A stretch of DNA of 64,000 nucleotides from Cristatella mucedo (Eukaryota; Bryozoa; Phylactolaemata; Cristatellidae): contig WPIO01000093.1 of NCBI GenBank assembly GCA_009760855.2, forward strand, positions 1,006,001 through 1,070,000. Reading direction: 5' to 3'. Position 1 is the stretch's first letter, and the number at the start of each line of letters is the position of its first letter. Positions 20,762-31,090 of the stretch are shown here, piece after piece. The notes under the pieces were generated by a model, which made no database searches, had not been told where the DNA came from, and was given only the letters and a program-made list of their open reading frames with translations. A program made the position numbers and the translations under genes.

Positions 20762-21490
20762 ATAACAATAATGTATTTGTATAGCGCCGTCAGAGACTAC
20801 ATCTCATTGTAATAACTTTGCATACGCTTTAGAGGGGGCCTGTCAATATGATTAATGATAGCATCCACCGTGTCGGCATGCATTAGCATACAAAAGACAC
20901 GTCACTGGGATCCAGCAAACCCTGGCAGAAACATGTGCGTTCTTAGCTTCTCGTAAAGTCTGGGGATGTCGTGACGCAAGTCAGAAGTGAATTCCAGGCT
21001 TTGGGAGTATATGAAATAAAAGATCAGTTTCCAAGGACTTTGAGGTTCATTTGAGGCACAGCTAAATGACTTAAGTCAGGAAGTGGATAATATGATACTA
21101 ACCCTGAACGGGAAGTGGCCCTGGTAAGCTGGCTACAGCAGAATGGAAAGACCAAAGAAAGCGAGCGATGAAACCTTGAAGTTGATGCGTTGCTTGACTG
21201 GTAGCCACTGCAGGTCGGCGACAAGTGGTATGATGTGGCAACTGCGATGCTGACGACAGGCAAGCCTAGCTGCTGACTTTTGCACAAGCTGTAAGCGCCT
21301 GATTACACAGGCCGGTAGAGCAGCAAGCAGGAAGTTACAGAAGTCGAGACGGGATGTCGCAAATGCATGGATCAATTTAGATGTCGTGTCCCTGTCTAAG
21401 AAAGCCCGAATTTTAGCAATATTATGCCGCTGAAAGTAGGCAGACTTGATTGTAGAGCTGATGTGGTCATCTGCTAGAGGTCACTTTAGA
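20762..21490 (-). mobile_element. LINE-A 3' portion
   Basis: The minus strand encodes SRLDFCNFLLAALP, VQKSAARLACR and DLQWLPVKQRINF, the post-RT region of a CR1/L2 LINE. Going left, the LINE-A 3' UTR and terminal GCGCCGTCAGAGA block follow. The frame is broken before the ORF end. Confidence 0.85.
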
Positions 21491-21890
21491 ACAGCACACT
21501 TAGATTTCTTACAAATGCTACACAATATATATGCTAGCAGAGCCATTATTGAGGGGTAGATTTTCCAATTTCTCATCATTTAGTTTGAGAAATTTTGCTC
21601 CCAATGATTGGTTGGTCATGGTCAAGTTCAAGGCCCCTTCAACATTTGGCTATGCCACTGATCCATATCCACCAACTGTATGGACTTTGTCATGGTAATA
21701 GTGGCTTACTACATGCCCTTCACATCTGAAATCAACTTTTTTTGGAGTAACAAGTTAAGGAGAAGGCGTTAAGAATAATCAGTTTTCTATGATAAAAAGA
21801 CGCTAAGGTGGTCGAACTTCACAACCCATGTCGTAGGTATGAGGTCGGCAGCTGGAACTTTACCGCTCGCTACAAGCAGGAAGTTTTTTT

Positions 21891-22058
21891 TACTAGCTGA
21901 TTTAGCAGCCTCTTTTGTATAGCGACAGAAGAGCCTTTTCGGCTTTCACCACCACTTGCAGTAGCGATAAAGGATCGCCCATCGCAGGATTCGAACCCAC
22001 GACATCGCTACCGAGGTCGTGAAAAGCAACCGCCTTACCTAGTGTGCCATCGCGGCTC
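21891..22058 (-). mobile_element. SINE family S1 copy
   Basis: On the minus strand the A box (TGGCACACTAGGTAAGG) and a perfect B box (GGTTCGAATCC) are present, followed by the S1 body (GCAAGTGGTGGTGAAAGCC). A short direct fragment of the S1 tail lies immediately to the right (about 22075-22120). Confidence 0.85.
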
Positions 22059-22239
22059 TCCAAGTAAAGCAGCTAATGCCCTTCTGTCGCTATTTATATG
22101 AGGCTGCTTTATACTCCGTCTAGCTTTCCTTTTACTTTTTCCTGGTTAGTTCTAATAAGAATCTTAATAGTAGATCGTTTATGTAGCACCCTAAAGAGAC
22201 CTTAAATCTCTGCCCATGCGTTTTACCACTCGCTGCAGG

Positions 22240-22320
22240 ATAATTATAATAATAATACGTTTGTCATAGCGGCCTCGGCGAGCTTAATCTCTTTCTAGGC
22301 ACTTTACATTTGATGTAGTG
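22240..22320 (-). repeat. LINE-A 3' tail, solo
   Basis: A reversed terminal block with AATAATAATA followed by 'CTTAATCTCTTTCTAGGCAC'. It abuts a LINE-B copy on its right. Confidence 0.7.
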
Positions 22321-22324
22321 ACGA

Positions 22325-23238
22325 TAAAATTGAACTGCTGCTCATTGGACACCCTAAGCGTGTGACTGAATTAAAAGGCTTTGCTCTTTTAATATGGGAT
22401 GCTTTTGTGCAACCATCACCACGTGCTCGAAATTTAGGTGTTATTTTTGACAGCTGCCTACATTTTAAAGCATTCAGAAGACTGCTTTTACAGCTAGCCA
22501 TTCCATCCGATCTCTATGTAAGATAAGGAGCTGTCTTCCACGATGGCTTGCAAAACATTTGACTAGCTCCTTAGTTCTGTCTCGGCTAGATTATTGTAAT
22601 TCCCTTTTGGCTGGGCTATCAAAAAAGCAACTACGCACGCACTACAAATGGCTACGATTATGGCTGCAAGGCTGGTTTTCAAGTCTCAGAGGTTTGACCG
22701 CGTGCCTCCTTTGCTAAAAGAGCTAGGATGGCAGCCGGCTGACCAACGGATACAAAGCAAAGTTCTTACGCTGACCCACAAGGCCCGCCACAGCTTGGCT
22801 CCTCCGTACCTAGCTGAACTGCTGCACCAGTTCCAGCCTCTCGTGCCCTCAGGTTCTGTATGGACAATAATTTAGCAGTTCCATTCCTTCACCTAAAGAC
22901 CGTTGGCGGCAGAAGCTTTAGCTCTGTAGGTCCCAGGCTGTGGAACTTGTTTCCACAATTCTTACGCAATGACAACTACTCCCCTGTTGCAGACTATAGC
23001 ACATCCTTTCCAGCCGTCCTGAGCTGCTACTTCCATGCTACTCACTGCCTCAGCTGCTCTCCTGACTCTGCTATGCTTCCACTTTCTCTTCATTACGTGA
23101 GATGAAGTCTGTTGGCTACGGAATGCGTACCGAAAGTCGCTTAGGCTGTGAGTTCGCTAGACAAAACTCACCTGAACACCCACATAGTCTGTGTGGCTGC
23201 GTGGATTTACAGACGGAGTTACATTACATTACATTAAA
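22325..23238 (+). mobile_element. LINE-B copy, 5'-truncated, intact 3' end
   Basis: Broken frames carry SRLDYCNSLLAGLS, then RAL-aligned 'SFSSVGPRLWNLFPQ' and the terminal 'CACCCACATAGTCTGTGTGG' segment. It ends in a (TTACA)n tail, here ACATTACATTACATT at 23223-23237. This tail differs from the ATT tail of LINE-A. Confidence 0.85.
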
Positions 23239-23239
23239 G

Positions 23240-23330
23240 GAATCATTATCAAATGGTTAGCGGTAGCACGCTCAATGAACAACGAGTACTGAAGGGCTAG
23301 TGACGTGCGCGGTATCAAGCGTGCAAAAGC
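23240..23330 (-). repeat. LINE-A 3' UTR fragment
   Basis: ATGGTTAGCGGTAGCACGCTCAATGAACAACG matches, in part, the LINE-A 3' UTR near 61265. From 23331 to 24149 I see no recognisable gene or repeat. Confidence 0.5.
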
Positions 23331-24149
23331 AAACCAGTTTCATGCTTCGGCCAGCATACTAAAAGGGAACATCAAGAAGACACTCGTGGCCACCGGATGA
23401 TAAGATCTCTGGCTAGTGCACTGAATCATTCACAGGTAAGCAAGCAAAGTATACAGGAAAAAGAGCCAAGTTCATTCGGAAAAAGAGAAAGTTGGCCGGA
23501 ACAGTTGCGTCTTTAGCTGAGACGCAAGCCCCGAAACAGGCTGCACACTACTCTGGTTCATGTGGCTGCCGTGGATCTATAGCCACCGTTACCAACAGTT
23601 AGCTGCACACAGTATTTTCACAGGCAGCGAACCTGAAGGCTCTTCTTTCACTGTGCCACTGTGCCGAAACGGCGAGCGAGGCATCAGCTAAACACTACGC
23701 ACCAGGAAACGCTCGAAACGCTCAACGACTTCACGCGGTTACCTGCATTTCGGCATGCTTGAGTGCATTCCCTTTAAGCACAACGCCTGTCTATAATTCA
23801 ACACTTCAAATCCATTGCGTGTATACACAGTCAATTGCCGGCTTCTTTCGTTTGGCCCTAAACGTCTGGGTCGAAACGTCGGGCGGCTACTGCAGACAAT
23901 GCAAGCCGGTCGGGCTTGCTTTGAAAGCGTCTGCCACGACTGCTAGGCAACTACAAGACTCCATTTACGTGAGATGCCATCGAAACCGAATGGACCGAAA
24001 CAGGCTGCCACTGCGGCGCTTGTCCAACGTGTCAACGCTTGAGCACAGCAACTGAGCCAAAGCAACTCTGGCTGCGCATGCCGCCGCCGCCGCTGCCGCT
24101 GCCCCTGCCGCTGCAGCCGCTGGACATAAGCCGCCTTCACGGCATTGCG

Positions 24150-24240
24150 ATAATAATAATAATAATAATAATTCACTTTATAAAGCGCCCTCAGAGAACT
24201 TAATCTCTCTCTAGGCGCTTTACATTTGCTGTAAAGTGAA
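24150..24240 (-). repeat. LINE-A 3' tail, solo
   Basis: An (AAT)n run is followed by an excellent copy of the terminal block (TAAAGCGCCCTCAGAGAACT) in reverse orientation, ending at the CATTTGCTG segment. Confidence 0.85.
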
Positions 24241-24796
24241 GTGAAGTGAAGTGAATTGCGAGACACGAGACCAAAATCTCTGATGACCTCATCTCCAGCA
24301 ACCTGGATGGCAGGGCAATTTGTCGTCGCAGAAGCTGCCGCGAACAGGAAACCTATCAGTGCTCATGGGTAATCCAGGCGATCGAAGCTCCGTGGAGCTA
24401 ATCGTGCAATCCTTCTACAAAGAAACTCGAGCGCTTAAGATAAGGCTGGCTATATTTGCATTATGCACTCGGCGGCGAGTCCGCTGGGATCGAGCTATGT
24501 CAACACTTTAGGCATTTCGGCTCGGCACTCGCATAAAAGCCGATCTACAGGCACTGATTGGTCCTGGCGGCCGTTTGCTACTCATTCAAAGCAAGAATTT
24601 CTAAGTGCACTGCCTAAGCAGAGAAATTTCCGCACTACAAGTCGTAGCGCTCGAGCATAATTGGGACTCAAAAGTAGCTCAGACTAACTAGTCTCACTGA
24701 TAGTTCTGCTGGATCGCTATACATCGATCGCCGCATGGATGGCCTGATACCATCGATCGCCAAGTCCTTAAATGTCTGCCTGCCATTGTGTCACTA

Positions 24797-24872
24797 TGTC
24801 TTAGCCTAGGGCTAAGGTAAAATCGTGGGATCGAGTCCTGCAGCTAGCAATTTTTTATATCCTACTGCAAGC

Positions 24873-24969
<97 letters not shown>

Positions 24970-25020
24970 ACACTTAGGCTCTTTTGCTTGCTATATTAAT
25001 GAGGCTCTTCACTTGGCTAA
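24797..25020 (+). mobile_element. SINE S1 copy split by an (AG)n expansion
   Basis: The head of an S1 element (CCTAGGGCTAAGGTAAAATC, B box GGATCGAGTCC) runs into an (AG)n tract at about 24870-24966. The S1 tail (TAGGCTCTTTTGCTTGCTATA) resumes after the tract. The microsatellite therefore appears to have grown from the GCAAG/GAG segment inside the SINE. Confidence 0.65.
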
Positions 25021-25079
25021 CCTAAACGTTTTGTCTTTATCACTGGTATTTCACTGGAATGGTTTGATCACATCTCAGT

Positions 25080-25372
25080 AGTGAGTATTAGTGCGTCAAT
25101 GGTCACCCGGCCTTTAAAGTACATACTACTCCAGGGATCTATTCTAGGTCTATTTATTTTCACATTTTATACTTTCCCTCTTGTTGAGGAGACCGCTAAG
25201 CACAAGCTAGACTTTCACGTTTATGCAGACGGTACAGCGCTGCACCTGTACTTTGATCTCTCGCTGCCTTCTAGCAAAATAGTTCTCCACGCCTACTCCT
25301 GGGAGCTTAGGAAAGCCAGAAATTATAGTATCTTTCAAAAGCTGAAGTACTGTCAGTAAGAAACAGAAAAAT
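25080..25372 (+). mobile_element. LINE reverse transcriptase fragment, damaged active site
   Basis: A 92-codon open frame encodes QGSILGLFIFTFYTFPL followed by FHVYADGTALHLYF. This is the RT catalytic region of a CR1/L2-type LINE, with the second Asp of YADD replaced by Gly. It is a non-functional remnant. Confidence 0.8.
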
Positions 25373-25639
25373 TTTATTAAAGAATGAATAAATTTGCAGC
25401 GTATCGCCACGAGGGAAGGATTTTGAGACGAGTGACCGATTTGGCGGTCCGGCAGATTTAGGGTCTAGGTTTTATCGCTAATAAGTGGGTGTGGCACGCT
25501 TAGGCTTAGGTTCAGGCCTATGCTAGGGCTGTTCATGACTTTGCAGGCAAGCGGTTTGGCATGTTTGTGGTTAAGATACACAGCTTCGCAGATAAGCGAT
25601 CATGACTTGCACGCGGACTGCGGTTTTACGTTTGCTAGG

Positions 25640-26324
25640 TGGGTGGGACTTTCAGCCCAAACTATTTAAGGAGGCAAGGCTTCAGCGGCTAGAGAGTCAG
25701 TCGGGGGGTGGGGAGTCGGAAGTGTGGAGAGTCATGAGGACCGGTGTCAGCGGTAGGCGAATGTCGCCGGGCCGAAGCTTCCGAGAAGCTGAGGGCTAGC
25801 AAGTAGGACTCGTCCAAGTATCGGCGGAGGAGCCAGACAGCCAATCAGCCAGCCAGCCAGCGACCTCTGCCGGGCTTCGGGCCTTCGCCGCACAGTGAGC
25901 CGGGGCAGGCAGCATTCGCCTCGCAATGACGACGGCGGGAGTTCCGGAGTCAGGTATTCGGCGGGAAGCTCGAGACGCGGACGGCGAACGTCGGACTCGC
26001 AAGCGCGCAAGCGCACACGCTTCTGATTGTTTCCGCTGCTAGTTACGGGGTGCAAGAAGGAGGAACGCTTCCCCGGAAAGGGGAGGGTTTTCCTCAGAGC
26101 GGCGTTCGGGGCAGCGCGGGATGCCTGCTGAGCCGCCGGGCGCCGGGACCGCGGCGCTTCCGGCCATCCACCCTGCTGCCTGCTGCAGCGCCCCGTGTAC
26201 GTGCATGCGTCCGCGCGTTTGTCTTGGCGAGAGTTTGGCGAGGAGCGCGTGGACGACACTGAACCGGACGCGCAGTGGCACTGTGCGCTTGCGCTCGGTA
26301 TCTTGGTCCATTGCTTCTACAGCC
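25640..26324. other. GC/CpG-rich segment, no gene confirmed
   Basis: Base composition rises sharply against the AT-rich surroundings. A TATTTAAG motif lies at about 25663. Several overlapping open frames exist on both strands, but this is expected in GC-rich DNA and none resembles a known protein. A promoter whose gene was cut by the LINE-B insertion at 26325 is possible. Confidence 0.35.
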
Positions 26325-27067
26325 AGCCATCACGTCCGATCCCTATCAAAGATTAGGAGCTGTCTTCCAAAGTGGCCTGTACAAAATTTAACTAGCTCCT
26401 TAGCTCTGTCTCGGCTTGATTATTGTGATTCCCTTTTGGCTGGGCTACCAAAAGAAAGCAACTAGGCCACTGCAGCTGGCTATGAATATGGCTGCAAGGC
26501 TAGTTTTTCAAGTCCCCGAGGTTTGACCACCCGTCTCCTTTGTTAACAGGGCTAGGATGGCTGCCGCTTGATCAACGGATATAGAGCGAAGTTCTTATGC
26601 TGACCCACAAGGCCCGCCCACGGCTTGGCTCCTCTACACCTAGCTGAACTGCTGCACCAGTCTCAGCCTTCTCGTGCCCTCAGGTCCTGCATGAACAATA
26701 AAGTAGTTATTAAACTCCCCAGCTTAAAGACAGTTGGCGACAGAAGCTTTCTGTAGGTCCTAGACTGTGGAACTCGCTTCCACAATTCTTAGACAATCAT
26801 AACTACTTCCCTGCTGCCGACTATGGCACATCCTTTCCAGCCGTCCTGAGCTGCTACTTTCATGCTACTCACTACCTCAACTGCTCTCCTGACTCTGGTA
26901 TGCTTTCCACTTTTTCTTTGTTGCGTGAGACAAAGTCTGTTGGCTACCGAATGCCTACCGAAAGCTGCTTAGGCTATGAGTTCGCTATACAAAACTCTCC
27001 TGCGTAACACCCACATAGTCTTTATGACTTTGTGGAGTTACAGAAGGAGATACATTACATTACATTG
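26325..27067 (+). mobile_element. LINE-B copy, 5'-truncated, intact 3' end
   Basis: Collinear with the copy at 22325. It has the SRLDYCDSLLAGLP block, the RPCTNNK-like segment, 'CTTTCCAGCCGTCCTGAGCT' and an ACATTACATTACATT end at 27052-27067. It is frameshifted in several places. Confidence 0.85.
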
Positions 27068-27229
27068 CATTCATGCCGACGAATTCACGAAACCTAGGTA
27101 ACGGTAAGTAGGACAGCGCTAGAGACGCTGTGGGCTAGGCGACCCGCTTACTGCACTCGCAGTGCACCAAACAGGCATCCGATGGTTGCATACGCCAAAT
27201 GGCTAGCGGCGGGATGCTCCTCTTCCGCC

Positions 27230-28672
27230 GTCCTTTCGGCATCACAATTTCCTTGCCAGCTCTGAGCGGTCTCCCAACCCGAATAGCAACCTTATTTGGC
27301 AATAGGTGTTCCGCCTTCTTTGCTGAAACAATTGTGCCTATTCGTGTGTCCATAAAGCAGCCTCCGACTAAAGCAAGTTTTGAGTCACAACCTGCGACCT
27401 CTGTTAAGAAATTTTTCGAGGTTTCCGGATGCGTTGTGGCTACTTTAATTAAAGTCTAGCGAAAAGAGCTCATCTGCTGAAGACCCTATGCCACCCCCTC
27501 TGCGGTCTTCACTGGCAGAGAAACTCAGTCCAACCTTAATTAGGATTTTCCGTGCTTCTTTTTATGATGGGTTTGTTCCAATTTATTTCAAATCGGCCAT
27601 CGGTAGATCTGTACTTAAGAAGCCTCGATTCAAATTAGAGGTCCTAGAAAAACTGCTCTCCTCCGTGTGACCAACGACATCCTATGCAGTAAAGATGACG
27701 AGAATGCCTCAGTCCGGGTTCTGCTGGATCTACCAGCTGCATTCGATACCATCAACCGATCGCGATATCCTACTTGAATGATTGAGAACAACGATCGTTC
27801 TGGTGGAGGAAGCACTGTCGTGGTTCTAATCGTAATTTTTCGGCCGTGTTTAATCCGTGCCGTGAGGTTGTCTCATCCAGCAGACCAGCTACCCGTTTGG
27901 AGTTCCAAAAGGGTCCGCCCTCGGTCCTTTGCTGTTCTCCGTTTATATCAAGCCACAGAGAAAAACGTATACAGGCTTGTGGGCTTACTGTGCTATCAAT
28001 TCTTTGCTGACGATACCGAGCTGTATTTTTATGTAAACTATCGAATTACGCTGCAGCGAATTATAAACTGAATGTTTGCCTTCCAGACATTCGTTCCTGG
28101 ATGTCGGTCAATGTCCTTAAGCCAAGCGGTGATGCAATTTAGCTCCTACTCGTAGGACATCCCAAGCGTCTATCTGGTGTTAAATAACAGTGGCTCCGGC
28201 TGCGGCATGTTTCGTCGGAGTCTCACGGAGACACAGCTGGCGAACGTGCGCGGTAAACGAAACTCTCCTTTATTACTCTCAACGCGTACATATATGAGAG
28301 CTTGATCAGTCGCAGCAGACGAGACGAAATATGGAGGCATTAGTGGCATGACGCTGTGCTGCGTCAATTGCTTGACTATTGGCCACAGGTAAGGCGTGTC
28401 CATTAGTATCAGGGCGCTTCGCTAATTACAACAGAAGCCGCAGGCGCACACAACACTAGACTTAGCACTTCTAATCGGTGATGTTGCAGTGCGACCTCAC
28501 CACGTGGTCAAAATTTAGGTGCGCTCTTTGATTTCTTAAAATTTGAAAGTTTCGGGAAATCGACTACTTTAACAGATAGGCTTTGAGTTCCCTACAGAAA
28601 ACCTTTGAGCTTAACACCCACTTAGTCTGTATGGCTTTGCGGTTACAGACGGAGATAACTACATGACCTGAC
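27230..28672 (+). mobile_element. LINE-B copy with RT core, interrupted by an LTR-like insertion
   Basis: The order of motifs is that of a CR1/L2-type ORF2. There is a pre-RT segment (FFAETIVPIRVSI), an RT entry block (FVPIYFKSAIGRSVLKKP), LLDLPAAFDTI, then an intact-looking FADDTELYF active site at about 28001-28027. Stops and frameshifts separate the segments. The copy resumes after the foreign segment (28178-28453) and ends with the LINE-B 3' segment near 28670. Confidence 0.85.
28178..28453 (-). mobile_element. Probable solo LTR inside LINE-B
   Basis: This segment is absent from the other LINE-B copies. It starts with TGTTAAATAACA and ends with ACACAACA on the plus strand, so it has short TGTT/AACA inverted ends. 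Read on the minus strand it contains AATAAAGGAGAGTTTCG followed by GTGTCTCCGTGAGACTCC, resembling the polyadenylation and U5 part of a retroviral-type LTR. A clear target-site duplication is not visible. Confidence 0.5.
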
Positions 28673-28679
28673 TCAACCT

Positions 28680-29640
28680 ATGCCTGACTGTCTCAAAATC
28701 GTCTTTATATAACTGTGCAGTCTTGCTCATCGAGTCCACCAAGTCACCTCTCATCACGCTCAGCAAACTGACTGTGTCATTCTTGCACTCAGCAGAAGCC
28801 CCAGCTAACAGTTTGTCCAAGCCAGCGGGGTAGGAAATAAGAGTAGCTCGAGCGAACGGCAGACATTAATGGCTAGTGACTACTGTGGAGTCTGAATGAT
28901 CTGCTCTTGGCAAAGAAACAAAAGTGGCGCGCGCAGCCTTGAACGTAGCCAGCAATCCTTGGTTAAACGGTGAATGGGAACCTTTCGGTTGCACTCGGAA
29001 TCAGAAAAAAGCCAACAGCTTTCTAACGGCCGTCATGCAGGTGCTGCAAAACGGCACGTACAGCTTGTGCCGCATCGAGTGTGTGTAGCGCATCGGCGCA
29101 CTGGCGGAAGATGGTGTGACGGTATCTCGCCGTCAGCAAAGAAACGGCGGAACCGTCGACCAGGTATCGGCTTGCTAGAACCCCGGAAGGCTTCAACGGA
29201 AGGCCCCGGATGGATGCGGCACGATGCCGGCCTCGGGGATGACGTGACCTACAGTCCTCATTGCTAGTTGCCAGCGTAAGGACGTTGTGCCAGTTGTGCA
29301 GCTGCGTTACGTTACCGATTTTCCTAATACAGAATAGCTCGACGATGCGGATACGCCAGTAATTGATTCTGCCGCTGGGTTCCCGGGAAAAATTGTGATG
29401 AAATCGGTCCTATTTTTAGCACTTTTTCTAGATTAAAAGGCAGTAAGGTGAGCTACCGTCTGTGGTCTAGTGCTCGGATATCAGCGCACCACGAGCTCAA
29501 AACTATAACAGTGTAAGCACTGGAAACTTTCTCTGTCAAATGCGGTACACAAAAACACTGCAGGTGGTGCTGCAATAATGTGACCTAAAATCGCAGTACG
29601 CTCGCCCAGGCGACAATGCATGCCCTTGCTAAAACAAATA
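28680..29640. other. Intergenic stretch, nothing recognised
   Basis: A 97-codon open frame (28974-29267) lies in the more GC-rich middle, but it resembles no family I know and has no visible splice context. Confidence 0.4.
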
Positions 29641-29644
29641 TTAG

Positions 29645-29800
29645 CCGAGTTAACAGGCTCGCTTGTATAGCGGTAGAGGAGCCTTGACGGTGGTCGCGAC
29701 CTCTCGCAGTTGGCAATAAAGGATGGCCCACTGTAGGATTCGAGCCCACGACCTCGGTCATGAAGAGCGAGTACCGTACACCCTGGGCTATCACGGCCCT
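29645..29800 (-). mobile_element. SINE family S1 copy
   Basis: A minus-strand tRNA-like head (TGATAGCCCAGGGTGTACGG), B box GGGCTCGAATCC and the S1 body. The A box carries extra changes. Confidence 0.8.
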
Positions 29801-29879
29801 CACCGGCCACCAGGCCTAACCACCGTCCTCGTAGAGGCTGTCAAATCGGCATTTTAGCTTGTTCTCCGGTTCATTTTTT

Positions 29880-30239
29880 TTAAATGGAGCTTCGAGCCAT
29901 CCTTTGGCGAATCCGCTCCTTCACGATTCCGGGTGAGGGCTCCTTGCCTCGTTCTCTTTTCAGGACTACCTGCCCTCGGTCCCTTAATCTTTCGGTCAAT
30001 AGGCGCAGTGGCTTTTCCTGTAGGTATCTGCTGCTCACCTCGACAGTTTGAGGCCTCTTCTCGGTCAAATATGCCACACCATTTATCTTAGAATAGGAAT
30101 ACCTCAGCTCATCCGCGAGGCAAGTGCCAATGCATGACTTGCAAGCCTGCAACACGCCCACTCGCACCTGTCGGTGCCTATTTTTAGTCAAATTGGCGAA
30201 TAATGAGCCAAATACCCAAATAGCTCGCAGCCCATCCAC
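29880..30239 (-). CDS. Unidentified open frame, 119 codons
   Basis: The minus strand is open for 119 codons from ATG to stop, in DNA that is not especially GC-rich. The product is basic in its C-terminal half, with many Arg, Lys and Glu residues (for example KERIRQRMARSSI), and has no visible signal or membrane segment. I recognise no family. It sits about 850 bp from the 3' end of alpha-tubulin, between two S1 SINEs. It could be a single exon, a retrotransposon piece, or chance. Confidence 0.2.
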   Translation of the reverse strand: MDGLRAIWVFGSLFANLTKNRHRQVRVGVLQACKSCIGTCLADELRYSYSKINGVAYLTEKRPQTVEVSSRYLQEKPLRLLTERLRDRGQVVLKRERGKEPSPGIVKERIRQRMARSSI

Positions 30240-30507
30240 CTGGTGAGCTCGGCCGGCGTCTAGTCGCTAAGAAACCTGTCCGAACGCGGCTAGCACTTCT
30301 TGTTGGTGCCCGCTATACACGTGTTCACATTTTTCGACATGTGAAACGTGCCCTCCCATTGCCCCCTCCCCCCCTCCCGCGAGCATTGCTCACCCTCTGT
30401 CAGGCTGGCTTGCCAAAATGGGCAGGCAGTAAATAAGGGGTACGGGCCCTAGGTTTCTGCTGCTGTCGGACTCTTCTCAAACTTAGTTTGCTCGATGCTA
30501 CGTCGTC

Positions 30508-30660
30508 TTTGCCCAGGAGGTAAAGTGCTCGCTCTTCACGACCCAGATCGTGGGTTCGAGTCCTGCAGTGGACGATCCTTTACTGCCCTTTGCAAGCGGT
30601 GGTAACAACTGTTAAGGCTCTTCTGCCGCTATATAAATAAGTTTGTTAAATCAGCTAAAG
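30508..30660 (+). mobile_element. SINE family S1 copy
   Basis: A tRNA-like head (TTTGCCCAGGAGGTAAAGTG), a B box (GGTTCGAGTCC at 30553-30563) and the body ending CTCTTCTGCCGCTATATAAA. Confidence 0.85.
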
Positions 30661-31090
30661 TTTGTGAACGTCTCTTTCCGGCCTCTAAGAAGGCAATTCG
30701 CTCTATCTCGCTCCTTGCTCGACTTTTTCGCTGCTTTTAACTTGGCCCGAGATGCCATCTTCGATTCACAGACTTGTCTCGGACGCTTGCTCTCACGAAA
30801 CTTGGTTTGCTTAAAGATAAATTCACGCGTTTCACGAAATAAAGAGTGAAGACAGACCTCGAATCGCTACCGTGAGCGCTCAATATTCTATTCTGCACGC
30901 TGAAAATTCCCGATCCTCTCCACGTCGTCAGCAATTCCTGCCAGGAACCGGAAACGGACACAGCGGGAGGCATTAATCGGGCGGGTGGGCTCTACCAGAG
31001 CGCGGCGGCGTGCGAGCGAGAGCAAGGCCCTTGCCCGCGTGCGCGCGCCAGCTCCCGATCGTCGGGGCGTTCGCTCGTCGTCTGCGGCGG

